Origin: Maricaulis salignorans
GTDB lineage: Bacteria; Pseudomonadota; Alphaproteobacteria; Caulobacterales; Aquidulcibacteraceae
Assembly (NCBI GenBank): GCA_945891505.1
Contig: CAMDDL010000020.1
Location: forward strand, 1-42,971
Reading direction: 5' to 3'
DNA: 42,971 nucleotides
Position 1 is the stretch's first letter; each line of letters opens with the position of its first letter. Below are positions 14,244 through 22,116 of the stretch, one piece after another. The translations under genes were made by a program, and so were the position numbers. The notes under the pieces were generated by a model. It was given only the letters and a program-made list of their open reading frames with translations. It was not told the origin of the DNA and did not search any database.

Positions 14244-14714
14244 CTAAGGAGCTGGGCGCTTTATTGATTCCATCAATGATCTTGCGCCTTTTAGAATCAT
14301 GCAGCGACCGAACCTGCCCTCAAAATACATTCTTGCTAATGTGTCGGCGTTAAGTGCGGACCTTATTGCAGACGCAATCTCATCCGCCCTTGCGGCAATT
14401 CGTTTCCAGTTATCTTGCAATTCCCCCGATGACAATAAGCAAGTAAATTCATCAAACTCCGGGAAAATCGTGGTATTGGAGCCGTAGACATGGCACTTAT
14501 GGGTTTCAGTCGGGAAGGCATCGTTTTCAACCAATTCGTGGATTATGAAGCCTAGTGTTAAGTTTCCTTGTCCCCCGCCCCATCTATTGAGGGTCGCAGC
14601 CAAAATCCCCGACACGTCATGACCCGACACAACTACCCCAGACTTTACCATGTTGAAGCCTTGCGCAATTAGCGCTTTATGCAGCAAGGCCGGCTTGTTA
14701 GCGGCGATCGTCAA
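14244..14714 (-). CDS. Hypothetical protein
   Basis: A 156-residue soluble protein that I do not recognise with confidence. The start is a TTG at 14714, because a strong GAGGAGG lies five bases upstream (14720-14726) and would otherwise be inside the coding region. It has an N-terminal helix (LLHKALIAQGF), a beta-rich middle with the segment GQGNLTLGFIIHEL and a helical C-terminus. The overall pattern is loosely like DUF4304-type proteins, but this is only a guess. Base composition is more AT-rich than its neighbours and it sits in a repeat island behind a probable broken gene, suggesting an acquired cassette. Confidence 0.65.
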   Translation of the reverse strand: MTIAANKPALLHKALIAQGFNMVKSGVVVSGHDVSGILAATLNRWGGGQGNLTLGFIIHELVENDAFPTETHKCHVYGSNTTIFPEFDEFTCLLSSGELQDNWKRIAARADEIASAIRSALNADTLARMYFEGRFGRCMILKGARSLMESIKRPAP

Positions 14715-14741
14715 TTTTTCCTCCTCGTGACTCAAACCGAT

Positions 14742-14983
14742 CTACTTCGCCGATCCAAAGCGGCCGGTCTCTCGTTTAAGTTCCCGACGATAGGTCTCAA
14801 CTTGTTGCCGGCCTACTATCCGTCCAGACGGGGTGCCCGGTGTTAGCGCTCTTACTGCGGAGTTTGTGTCGTTGATAGCATCAGGCACTCGCCCACTAAG
14901 CAGCCCAGTATCAGATCCAGTTCGTTATCCTTCAAACTGGGCGGGAACAGTGTTTCTTGGATGTAATGGTCGATCTTCCGCAA
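14742..14983 (-). pseudogene. Probable frameshifted small gene
   Basis: Two overlapping minus-strand reading frames look like pieces of one protein. The first (14852-14983, possible TTG start) reads LRKIDHYIQETLFPPSLKDN and ends GECLMLSTTQTPQ. The second, in another frame, ends VGRQQVETYRRELKRETGRF before the stop at 14742-14744. Joining them needs one frameshift near 14880-14900. The end lies 27 bases before the start of the next gene, consistent with a former two-gene unit. Function unknown; could also be non-coding. Confidence 0.3.
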
Positions 14984-15071
14984 TGCGATTGGCACTGTGA
15001 GGCACTTTCTGTCTGGAATGCGCCACTTCTTAGACTACAGACGACAGACAAGTTCGCTTTGAACCAAGACC

Positions 15072-15134
15072 GAACGTCCGCTTTCGCCCCAAGCGCGCCC
15101 CAAAGCAGACCAGCCGCAATCGGCCAAAACTCGC
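15072..15134 (+). repeat. D-type dispersed repeat, copy 2
   Basis: AACGTCCGCTTTCGCCCC at its left is the inverse of the conserved end of repeat C (GAAAGCGGACGTT). The remainder matches the D copy at 13761-13812. C and D therefore share a constant module with different extensions. Confidence 0.65.
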
Positions 15135-15191
15135 CAAAGCGTGACGGTGCCGGAGCCGTGCCAAGTGGTCTTTCAGCCAGCCCGAGAAAAA

Positions 15192-15231
15192 GACCTCGCA
15201 GCACAAGCTGCGCACCTAATGCTGCGCGGTC
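15192..15231. repeat. Partial E2-like palindrome
   Basis: GACCTCGCAGCA (15192-15203) pairs with TGCTGCGCGGTC (15220-15231) at 11 of 12 positions and encloses AAGCTGCGCA, the core of E2 at the window edges. Confidence 0.6.
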
Positions 15232-15249
15232 CTGTCCCGATATCCACCC

Positions 15250-15909
15250 TCACCGCGGGGCCAAATCATCCTTCAACGCACGGTCCAAAAGCTCCATGTC
15301 CAAATCGACCGAGGCCAAATCAGGCTCCACCACCGCACGTTCGAAGCTGGCGAAGGCCTCTTGTAAGCGGCCCAACGTATGGTCGATTTCCTGTAAGCGG
15401 GCTTGGCCGGCATGGGCCTCTAGCTTGAGGCGGTCAGACACCAGATCGGCTGTGGCGGGCAGATAATAAGTAAAGAATCGTAAGATGTGGTTCAGTTTTT
15501 CTGGATGGCTCGCCACCGTGTCCAAAATGGTCAAGGCGTGGCGCGCTAAGGCATCGAGCACGTGACCGACGTTAAGCGGCACAATTGGGATAGCCGCGCG
15601 CAAAACCATTATATGCTGATGGGCCTCGACCAGAAGCGCGTGGCGGGGATCGTCATCTTCTGGATCAAGCACGGGCGGACTGGGCAGATCAGCCCCAGCT
15701 TTACCTTGAAACAGTCGCGGCAAGCCCACCGTCAGAAAGCCATAGAGCGATAGCGCCACCAGCCCGGCTACAATTGGTCCAGAGCGGACCTCCACCAGCA
15801 AAGCGCCGCCAACCGCTAAAGAGACTGCCAGAGAGCCAAAAATAACCCACCACGAGGTTCCAGCCCCGCCACGGCGCGGCTTGTCCGACCGAGATGGCGG
15901 CTTTGGCAT
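15250..15909 (-). CDS. XpaC-like protein (5-bromo-4-chloroindolyl phosphate hydrolysis family)
   Basis: A 219-residue membrane-anchored protein. Two hydrophobic segments (about residues 19-41 and 45-62) are followed by a cytosolic helical domain with the family hallmark RFFTYYLPATADLV (about 140-153). The C-terminal region, LQEIDHTLGRLQEAFASFER, is predicted coiled coil. The family name comes from a phosphatase phenotype in Bacillus XpaC; the biochemical role is unclear. Three bases separate it from a paralogue, and both follow telA, the usual partner of xpaC genes. Confidence 0.82.
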   Translation of the reverse strand: MPKPPSRSDKPRRGGAGTSWWVIFGSLAVSLAVGGALLVEVRSGPIVAGLVALSLYGFLTVGLPRLFQGKAGADLPSPPVLDPEDDDPRHALLVEAHQHIMVLRAAIPIVPLNVGHVLDALARHALTILDTVASHPEKLNHILRFFTYYLPATADLVSDRLKLEAHAGQARLQEIDHTLGRLQEAFASFERAVVEPDLASVDLDMELLDRALKDDLAPR

Positions 15910-15912
15910 CGC

Positions 15913-16671
15913 TTAGCCCTTTGTCTTATGCGCGAATTCGTCGTCCAGAGACTGGTCGAGCAAGCGCATATCGATCTCTAGGCTGCGGGCATCATGGCCC
16001 CGCAGCCGGCTGGCGAAATCGGTATAGGCAAGGTCGAGCTTGCCAATCATGGTATCAATTTCAGCTAATCGAGCAGGCTCCGCACCACCTGCAACCGCAC
16101 CACGTGCGCCCAATAGGTCGGCGGTGGCGGGCAGATAATAGGTGAACAGGCGCTGGACATCGGATAATTTAGACGGATCTTGCCGCAAGCCCATCTCTAC
16201 TTCCTTAACGCGCGCGACCATATTGCGCAAGCGCGCGCCAAGTTCACCTTCGGCTACGCTGGCAGCAGCCTCTAGCCGCACCAGTGCGGGCGCAGCTTCA
16301 GCAATGACGGCTTGATGGAGCTTGGGTGGGGCTTCTGGTTCGGGTAAGGCCTCACCATTTGCGCGCGCACGGGCAGCGGCTTCGGATTCGCCACCTTGGC
16401 GACGACGACGATCATCTTCATCCTCGTCTTCGTCATAATAGTCATCGTCACTTTTGTCGTAACCCCATAGGTCATCCACGGTGTCGCGCTTGCCACCAAA
16501 GAAGCCGAGCGACCCGCCAGCGGCAAAAAACAAGCCGATGCCGACCCAGGGATTAAAGCTGCAAATAGCCCAGATGAAGAACCAGAATGCAAGCACACCA
16601 AAGGATTGCGGCGAGCGAATCCGAACGGCGAACTCTTCTTTCATCCAATCTTTCGAACGGCGACGGGACAT
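15913..16671 (-). CDS. XpaC-like protein, second paralogue
   Basis: A 252-residue relative of the following gene with the same hallmark RLFTYYLPATADLL (about residues 185-198) and the same C-terminal helical ending (DMRLLDQSLDDEF against DMELLDRALKDDL). It has two hydrophobic segments (about 22-57) and then a very acidic linker of Asp, Glu and Tyr followed by arginines (about 70-95), absent from its paralogue. It is probably an inner-membrane protein with a cytosolic domain. The gaps to telA and to the other xpaC-like gene are three bases each, so the three form an operon. Likely a tandem duplication that diverged in the linker. Confidence 0.82.
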   Translation of the reverse strand: MSRRRSKDWMKEEFAVRIRSPQSFGVLAFWFFIWAICSFNPWVGIGLFFAAGGSLGFFGGKRDTVDDLWGYDKSDDDYYDEDEDEDDRRRRQGGESEAAARARANGEALPEPEAPPKLHQAVIAEAAPALVRLEAAASVAEGELGARLRNMVARVKEVEMGLRQDPSKLSDVQRLFTYYLPATADLLGARGAVAGGAEPARLAEIDTMIGKLDLAYTDFASRLRGHDARSLEIDMRLLDQSLDDEFAHKTKG

Positions 16672-16674
16672 GAA

Positions 16675-17781
16675 TTAGGTCACGCGCCCTTGCACCAAAG
16701 CCTGTCGTAATTCTTGGGTCATTTCGTCCATCCGCTTTTCGACCATAGCCCGCTTCTGACGGCCTTCCTCTTGCGTCGAAAGGACACCGGAAAGCGTGTC
16801 GATCAAATCGCGATTGGCTTGTTCCAAGGTTTCAAGATCGACGATCCCGCGCTGAGACTGCTCTTCAATCGCGATGGCTTGCTCTTTCATCATCGATGAT
16901 GTTTGGCGCAGCATCTCATTGGTAGCGTCCGTGACGGCCTTTTGCATCGCCAAAGCGTCTTCTTGACGGCGCAGCCCCAAGAGCAGCACCATTTTTTGCT
17001 TCCACAAGGGGATGGTTAGGCGGGTTGAAGCCTGCAAGCTCTCGACCAAGGTCTCATCGCCCGCTTGCACAATCCGGATTTGCGGCAATTGTTGGATGCC
17101 GATTTGACGGGCCTGCTTCAGATAGAAGATGCGCTTTTCCAAGCGCTCCATCGCTTGCTGGGCGTCGCGGTAGGCTTGCGCCTCAATCAGGCCATCGCCG
17201 GTCAACAGGGCTTCATCGGCAATGGTCTTCAACTCTGGCAGACGGGTTGCTTTAATCTCTGCCGCAAACGCTTCGCCAGCTTCGACATAGGCGCTGAGTT
17301 GCGCAATCGACGCGGCGGTTTGCTCATGCAAGTCGTCCATGACGGCAATGTCACGACGCAAGCCGTCTTTGCGCTTTTCCAATTGAATGCCGATGGCATC
17401 AATCTGGCTGGCAACATCTTCAAACTTGCCTTTGAATTTCTCAATTTCGGCCTTGGCGCCGCCAAACAATTTACCGAAGAAGCCCTTCTTCTGCATGGCG
17501 GCAGGATCAAGGCCTTTGGCTTTGGCGATGATACTGGTCAACAAAAGGCCCGTGTCGCCAAGCTCGCGATTTTGCGTTTGGGCGAGGATCCGATCCGCAT
17601 AGGCAACCACATTGCGCTGTGCATTATCGCCAAAAGTGGCGATTGAAGCCCGGTCATCCAAGGATAATTGGCCGCGAATGCGGGTGAGGTCTTTGGACTC
17701 AACCTTGATCTCAGGCAATACGGCTTCTGCCGACACCGTATCGACTACGGTTGTTTTGGTGGCATTTGCATCATCACTCAT
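16675..17781 (-). CDS. telA: TelA/KlaA family toxic anion resistance protein
   Basis: A 368-residue cytosolic, mostly helical protein of the TelA family. Recognisable are the GFFGKLFGGAKAEIEKFKGK segment (about residues 100-120), IDAIGIQLEKRKDGLRRDIAV, and the C-terminal LETLEQANRDLIDTLSGVLS followed by EGRQKRAMVEKRM. The family is named from tellurite-resistance determinants, but in most bacteria its role is unknown and it is linked with stress or membrane functions. It leads a three-gene operon with two xpaC-like genes, an arrangement seen in other bacteria, which supports a shared complex at the membrane. Confidence 0.88.
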   Translation of the reverse strand: MSDDANATKTTVVDTVSAEAVLPEIKVESKDLTRIRGQLSLDDRASIATFGDNAQRNVVAYADRILAQTQNRELGDTGLLLTSIIAKAKGLDPAAMQKKGFFGKLFGGAKAEIEKFKGKFEDVASQIDAIGIQLEKRKDGLRRDIAVMDDLHEQTAASIAQLSAYVEAGEAFAAEIKATRLPELKTIADEALLTGDGLIEAQAYRDAQQAMERLEKRIFYLKQARQIGIQQLPQIRIVQAGDETLVESLQASTRLTIPLWKQKMVLLLGLRRQEDALAMQKAVTDATNEMLRQTSSMMKEQAIAIEEQSQRGIVDLETLEQANRDLIDTLSGVLSTQEEGRQKRAMVEKRMDEMTQELRQALVQGRVT

Positions 17782-17933
17782 TGGCCTAAAGCCTCCCCAT
17801 CAACCTTGGTCTGCACAATTCGCCCATCGGGTTGAGACCCGCTTATTTAAGAGCATTGCCTTGCTTTCGCACTAGGCAAGAGGAATTTTTGCAGTTCTTC
17901 GCACCGCGTGCCGTCAATATGTACGAAATTGTT

Positions 17934-19046
17934 TTAGATGCGGTGAATGTGTAGCGGCTGACTGAGGCCTTCAACGACCCGTCCATCTAGGCCCAGTAAC
18001 GTGCGTTTGCGATCACTTTGACGCTTTAGACCCCAGTCAAAGAAGATCGAGGCAGCGGCGACCGCAGCCGCAAGCGGCCGTGGCTCTAAAGCTGTGCGTG
18101 GGCCCGTCTTTCGGTTTGCGCTTGGGTTTCCGATCAACCCGCCAAAATTGGTCGATCGCATCGGTAAATTAAGTGCAATCAAGCCACAGCCCGGCAAGGC
18201 CGTTGGCAAGGCCCCTTGTTGGCCTGCCAAAAGCGCTAAGGCCCCGCCATCTGGAACGCCATTGACGATGCGGGCATTATTCTCCAGCGGACTTGGCGAG
18301 AGTACGAAGGCCGCCATAACGCGGCCATCGCGCGCGGTTGCACCGTCAGAATTGCTAGACCCCCAACCCGCGAGGCCAAGCGCCATCCAGGCCCCTTCCC
18401 CATGACCTGCCACGCCAACGCGGGTCGCATCCACACGATTGGCCCGTGGCCCTAAGACTTGCGCAGCCTCGGAAGCCATGTCGATGAGAAAGCGCGCTTC
18501 CGCCGGGCTCGGGCGGCGCATTTCTGGCGCATTGGCGACCAAAGTTGCCCCATCACCAGCTTTTAGGCTTATGGCGCGGGGATCGTCCAAGGCGATGACG
18601 AAATAGCCACTGGCTGCAAGCGCACCGATCAACGGATCATACATGGCACCTTTACAGCCCGCATCGGGACAGAAGATGATCAGCGGCATGCGGTCAAAGA
18701 CGGTCACTGGATAAGCGATGCGGGCCTGACACATATTGCCGTCCGGTGCGCGGATCGAAAAATCACGAGTGCGGGCGGCCACAACACCGGTTGAAGCTTC
18801 ATAGACGATTTCAAAGCTGTCCCGACCGCGATTAAGCCAAGTCATCGGATTAAAGCCGCGTTCGGTGTTCCTTGGGGTACCCCTCGATTGGGCAAATGCA
18901 GAGCTTGCGCCAAAGCCAGAGAGGCCCGCTGCACAGACACCAGACCAAATCATATCGCGCCGCACTAGGCCATAAGACCCCTGTGTGCCCGCTGTTTTGC
19001 CTGCTTCCGTGGTCTCAACAGTGTTCAAAGTCTCATCGTCCATCAT
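17934..19046 (-). CDS. Exported alpha/beta-hydrolase-fold protein lacking the nucleophile
   Basis: A 370-residue protein of dienelactone-hydrolase-like alpha/beta-hydrolase type. A twin-arginine-like signal (VRRDMIWSGV, residues 28-37, hydrophobic core and AFA-Q) suggests export. The fold is visible in PLIIFCPDAGCKG (oxyanion region), GYFVIALDDPR and the nucleophile elbow VAGHGEGAW at 212-220. There the expected G-H-S-x-G reads G-H-G-E-G, so Gly216 replaces the catalytic serine. The usual C-terminal histidine is also not evident (MRSTNFGG). It is thus probably non-catalytic or uses a different chemistry. It is divergent from the TolC-type gene. Confidence 0.75.
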   Translation of the reverse strand: MMDDETLNTVETTEAGKTAGTQGSYGLVRRDMIWSGVCAAGLSGFGASSAFAQSRGTPRNTERGFNPMTWLNRGRDSFEIVYEASTGVVAARTRDFSIRAPDGNMCQARIAYPVTVFDRMPLIIFCPDAGCKGAMYDPLIGALAASGYFVIALDDPRAISLKAGDGATLVANAPEMRRPSPAEARFLIDMASEAAQVLGPRANRVDATRVGVAGHGEGAWMALGLAGWGSSNSDGATARDGRVMAAFVLSPSPLENNARIVNGVPDGGALALLAGQQGALPTALPGCGLIALNLPMRSTNFGGLIGNPSANRKTGPRTALEPRPLAAAVAAASIFFDWGLKRQSDRKRTLLGLDGRVVEGLSQPLHIHRI

Positions 19047-19370
19047 GGATCACAATCTGCCCTTAGTAGATGTAACAACATTGGCTCGCTTTGTTTCCAC
19101 AAACCATTTCGACGTGACACACCGCCATTGTGTGGGCACTCTGGCTAAGAGGTCAATTGCCATCTAGCCAAACGTGTGATTTTGCGCTCAATTAGTTGTG
19201 AACAAGATGAGAGGACATCCCACCTACCTCACAATTGTCCACTCATTAAGGTTAAAGCATGACAAGTCGTCTGGTCATGCTAAGTCCTACCTAGAAGGCA
19301 CAAAAACCAGCCGCGTCAGGTCCCTCCCCCGCCACGACCAATGGCGCACAAACGCAAAGATGCTTAAACC
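19047..19370. other. Divergent intergenic region
   Basis: No gene seen. It separates the exported hydrolase-fold gene and the TolC-type gene and must hold both promoters. The only structure noted is a dyad at 19257-19280. TTAAGGTTAA (19245-19254) resembles paired half-sites but not the CtrA spacing. Confidence 0.5.
19257..19280. promoter_or_regulatory. Candidate operator upstream of TolC-type gene
   Basis: GCATGAC (19257-19263) and GTCATGC (19274-19280), a perfect 7-bp inverted repeat separated by 10 bases, about 90 bases before the TolC-type start. Role inferred from position only. Confidence 0.35.
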
Positions 19371-20843
19371 ATGACCACCGCAAAAAACGCCATCCGCTAC
19401 AGTTTATCGCTTGCCATTATGGCGGTCGTTTCCAGCCCGGCCTCAGCCCAATCTCTGCCAGAAGCTGTCACCTTGGCGCTGCAAACTAATCCCGGCCTTG
19501 AAAGCCAGCGCGCCAATCTGCGTGCCCTTGGTCAGCGGCGGGTGCAAGCGGTCGCGCAACGCCGGATGCAAATCGGCGGCGAAGCCACCTATGGCCAACA
19601 AGAATCCTGGACCCGATCGATCAGTTCCACCGGTGTGATCTCCAGCCGCCTCGCCTCGGAAACGACCCCCACAACTTATGGCCTTACCGCTTCACAGCCG
19701 GTTTGGTTGGCAGGTCGGGTCAAGGCTGCCATGAGCTTAGCTGAAGCACAAATTGCCCAAGCCGATGCGCGTTTGGCAGGCAGCGAATTGGCTGTGATGC
19801 GCGACGTTGTCATCGCCTATGCCGCATTGCGTCGCGATTTGCGCACTGTGGAAATCCGTCGTCAGAATCTGGCCACCTTAAACCGCCAGCTAGAAGCAGT
19901 GCGCGTGCGCTTTGATGTTGGTGACGTGACCAAAACCGATGTCGCCCAAGTCGAAGCGCGCCAAGCGGCGAGCACAACAGCGCTTGCAGCTGCTGAAGCA
20001 GCCGTAGACGCCAGTCGGTCCGCGATTGAGCGGTTGATTGGGCAAGCACCGACAGAACTGACACCAGAGATCAAAGAGGTTGCTGGCCCCGCCAACCTAG
20101 ACCAAGCGCTCGTGCTGGCACGGGCGAACAATCCAGACCTTGCTGCCATTCGTTTGGGCGAAACAATCGCTCTCGCCGGTGCCAAGGTTATTGAGGCGGA
20201 GAACCGGCCTAAAATCACCATTCAGGCCAGCCAAGCTTGGGCGGTCGATTCAAGCTTTGACGGCAACCGCAGCGGCAATACGGCCGTTACAGCGCGCCTG
20301 TCGGTACCCATCTTCACAGGTGGCCTCGCCAGCTCTCGCATCACAGAGGCTTTGGGCAATGCCAATGCAGCCCGCTTTACGGCAGTAGATGGCGAACGCC
20401 AGATTTCGGAACGGACCACCAATGCTTGGCACCAAGCCCGCGTCGCGCGGGTGGCTGTGAACGCTTCTGCAGAACAAGTCAAAGCCGCCCAAATTGCTTT
20501 CGAAGGGGCAGAGCTTGAGCAGTCGGTTGGTCTTCGGACGACCCTGGATGTGCTGATTCAGCAGCAAGAATTGTTGGAGGCCCAATTGGCCCAAGCCCGT
20601 GCGGTGCACGACTTGCAAGCAGCCACCATCGCTTTGTCCGTTATCACCGGAGTTTTAAAGCCCTCGGACCTAGAGGCTTCTAGTGCGAGCGTTAAAAAGA
20701 CAGGCCTTCCCTGGCTAACACCGCCTGAAGTGCCTTTGGCAGCGGTTGAAACGGTACTGAGTATTATGCCTCTTCCCAGCCAAGTGTCGGTGAAAGCTGC
20801 TGAACGCGCAGGTGGACGGCCCAAGCCTAATGCCAAGCGATAA
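19371..20843 (+). CDS. TolC family outer membrane channel protein
   Basis: A 490-residue outer-membrane efflux/type I secretion channel. The signal peptide covers residues 1-26 (ending PASA-Q). Two repeats of the outer membrane factor domain follow, beginning LPEAVTLALQTNPGLESQRA and NLDQALVLARANNPDLAAIR, each with long coiled-coil helices. Strand segments such as LSVPIFTGGLASSRITEA and YGLTASQPVWLAGRVKAAMS have the usual beta-barrel pattern. Trimers span the outer membrane and periplasm. No inner-membrane pump or adaptor gene is adjacent, so it may serve transporters encoded elsewhere. The start lacks a strong ribosome binding site. Confidence 0.92.
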   Translation: MTTAKNAIRYSLSLAIMAVVSSPASAQSLPEAVTLALQTNPGLESQRANLRALGQRRVQAVAQRRMQIGGEATYGQQESWTRSISSTGVISSRLASETTPTTYGLTASQPVWLAGRVKAAMSLAEAQIAQADARLAGSELAVMRDVVIAYAALRRDLRTVEIRRQNLATLNRQLEAVRVRFDVGDVTKTDVAQVEARQAASTTALAAAEAAVDASRSAIERLIGQAPTELTPEIKEVAGPANLDQALVLARANNPDLAAIRLGETIALAGAKVIEAENRPKITIQASQAWAVDSSFDGNRSGNTAVTARLSVPIFTGGLASSRITEALGNANAARFTAVDGERQISERTTNAWHQARVARVAVNASAEQVKAAQIAFEGAELEQSVGLRTTLDVLIQQQELLEAQLAQARAVHDLQAATIALSVITGVLKPSDLEASSASVKKTGLPWLTPPEVPLAAVETVLSIMPLPSQVSVKAAERAGGRPKPNAKR

Positions 20844-20904
20844 GGCCAACAGCCGAGCAAATTAGCACTTCTCTTTTTGGGGAAAGTAGGTCAGAGGTGT
20901 GCGG

Positions 20905-21987
20905 ATGGTCCAGTCGATCCACTCCGAACCTCAGCTTGATGCCACCCTCAGTCCAGCTGAAGATGCGCTTAGCTTGCTGCACGCAACCGCCTGCACGATC
21001 GATGAAGGAGGCGGATTGTCTTGGGTTGACCCTGTGAAGGCCGCACTCTTTCTACAAGTAGATCAACCGCCTGCCCATTTCGATGAGTTGGATTTGGCGG
21101 TCGAGGGTGCAGCATTCCAAGCGCTGCGTCGTGGTCAACCGGTGACAATCCGACGGCCAAGAAATCTGGAAGTGATCGCCAATGTTGCCCACCAGATCAT
21201 TGTCTTCCGCGAAATTATGGCACTTGCACCAGAATATGTGCCGCCATTCCCCAAAGCCGCCAATGATCCCGAAGCCATGATGCTAAAGTCTGCTTTAGCA
21301 GATAACCGCATGTGCTTGTTTCGTCAGCCCATCATCTCGACAGCAGATAATCAGATTGTGCGCTGGGAATGTCTGTCCCGCCTGATCCAGGTCGATGGAC
21401 GCGTCGTTGCACCAATCGATTTCATCCCCGCAGCAGAACGTGCCGGCCTTGTCGGGGAATTAGATCTCGAGACGTTAAACCTCGCGCTGAGTGCGTTGAC
21501 ACGCGAAGACACAATCAAGCTCGCGATTAATGTCTCAGCCGGGACAATAGCGGATTCTTCAGCCTGTCGGGATTATCTCGATATTCTAAATCATAATCAG
21601 GCAATCGCCGACCGTCTAACGATTGAGATTACCGAATCCATCGCGATCCATGATTTGGACGCCGCTGCGAGATTTGGACAATCTATCCGCGCTGCGGGTT
21701 CTCGCTTGGCCTTGGATGACTTTGGTGAAGGACATACCTCTTTCCGCTCGATCCGCGCCCTACCCCTTGATGAGATCAAGATCGACGGTGCCTATGTGCA
21801 GAACATTGAATCGCGGGAAGATAGTCGCGCTTTTGTGGTCGCCATTGACCAACTTGCCCGAGGCCTTGGTATGGAAACCGTGGCAGAGCGGGTGGAAACA
21901 GCGGAGGAGGCTGAAGCCCTGCGTGAGATTGGCGTGATCGGCCAGCAGGGTTATTTTTACGGCAGACCCCGCTCTTCTGGAAAATGA
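20905..21987 (+). CDS. EAL domain protein (cyclic di-GMP phosphodiesterase)
   Basis: A 360-residue protein with an N-terminal region of unknown fold (about residues 1-110) and a C-terminal EAL domain. Catalytic and metal-binding positions appear intact: Glu in WECLSRL (the EAL position itself reads ECL), Asn in INVSAG, Glu in IEITES, Asp-Asp in LALDDFGEG, Lys in IKIDGAYV, Glu in VAERVE and Gln in GQQGYFYGRP. It should hydrolyse c-di-GMP to pGpG and so favour motility over attachment, in keeping with nearby chemotaxis genes. No GGDEF domain, signal or membrane segment. The ATG at 20905 is chosen because GAGG lies seven bases upstream. Confidence 0.88.
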   Translation: MVQSIHSEPQLDATLSPAEDALSLLHATACTIDEGGGLSWVDPVKAALFLQVDQPPAHFDELDLAVEGAAFQALRRGQPVTIRRPRNLEVIANVAHQIIVFREIMALAPEYVPPFPKAANDPEAMMLKSALADNRMCLFRQPIISTADNQIVRWECLSRLIQVDGRVVAPIDFIPAAERAGLVGELDLETLNLALSALTREDTIKLAINVSAGTIADSSACRDYLDILNHNQAIADRLTIEITESIAIHDLDAAARFGQSIRAAGSRLALDDFGEGHTSFRSIRALPLDEIKIDGAYVQNIESREDSRAFVVAIDQLARGLGMETVAERVETAEEAEALREIGVIGQQGYFYGRPRSSGK

Positions 21988-21988
21988 T

Positions 21989-22005
21989 ATCCCCAATTTG
22001 GGGAT
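21989..22005. other. Short palindrome after the EAL gene
   Basis: ATCCCCAATTTGGGGAT, an 8-bp inverted repeat around one base starting just after the stop codon. There is no T-run, so a terminator is doubtful. Confidence 0.4.
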
Positions 22006-22116
22006 GTAGCCTCTCAAATTAGAAAAATACTGCACAGATAGGGCTAAAATTAGCCTTTGCCTTCTAGCGTGCGTGCGCTATGTCATGCTGCATATGCGAA
22101 ATCAGAGAGTCTTACC

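Larger units (their letters stand above)
14715..15249. other. Gap with remnants and repeats
   Basis: No intact gene. It holds the ribosome binding site of the hypothetical gene, the probable frameshifted gene, a partial A-like motif (GGCGCATTCCAG on the minus strand near 15010-15023), D repeat copy 2 and a partial E2 palindrome. Confidence 0.5.

Noticed and set aside
19245-19254. CtrA binding site
   Set aside because: TTAAGGTTAA lacks the 7-base spacing between TTAA half-sites.
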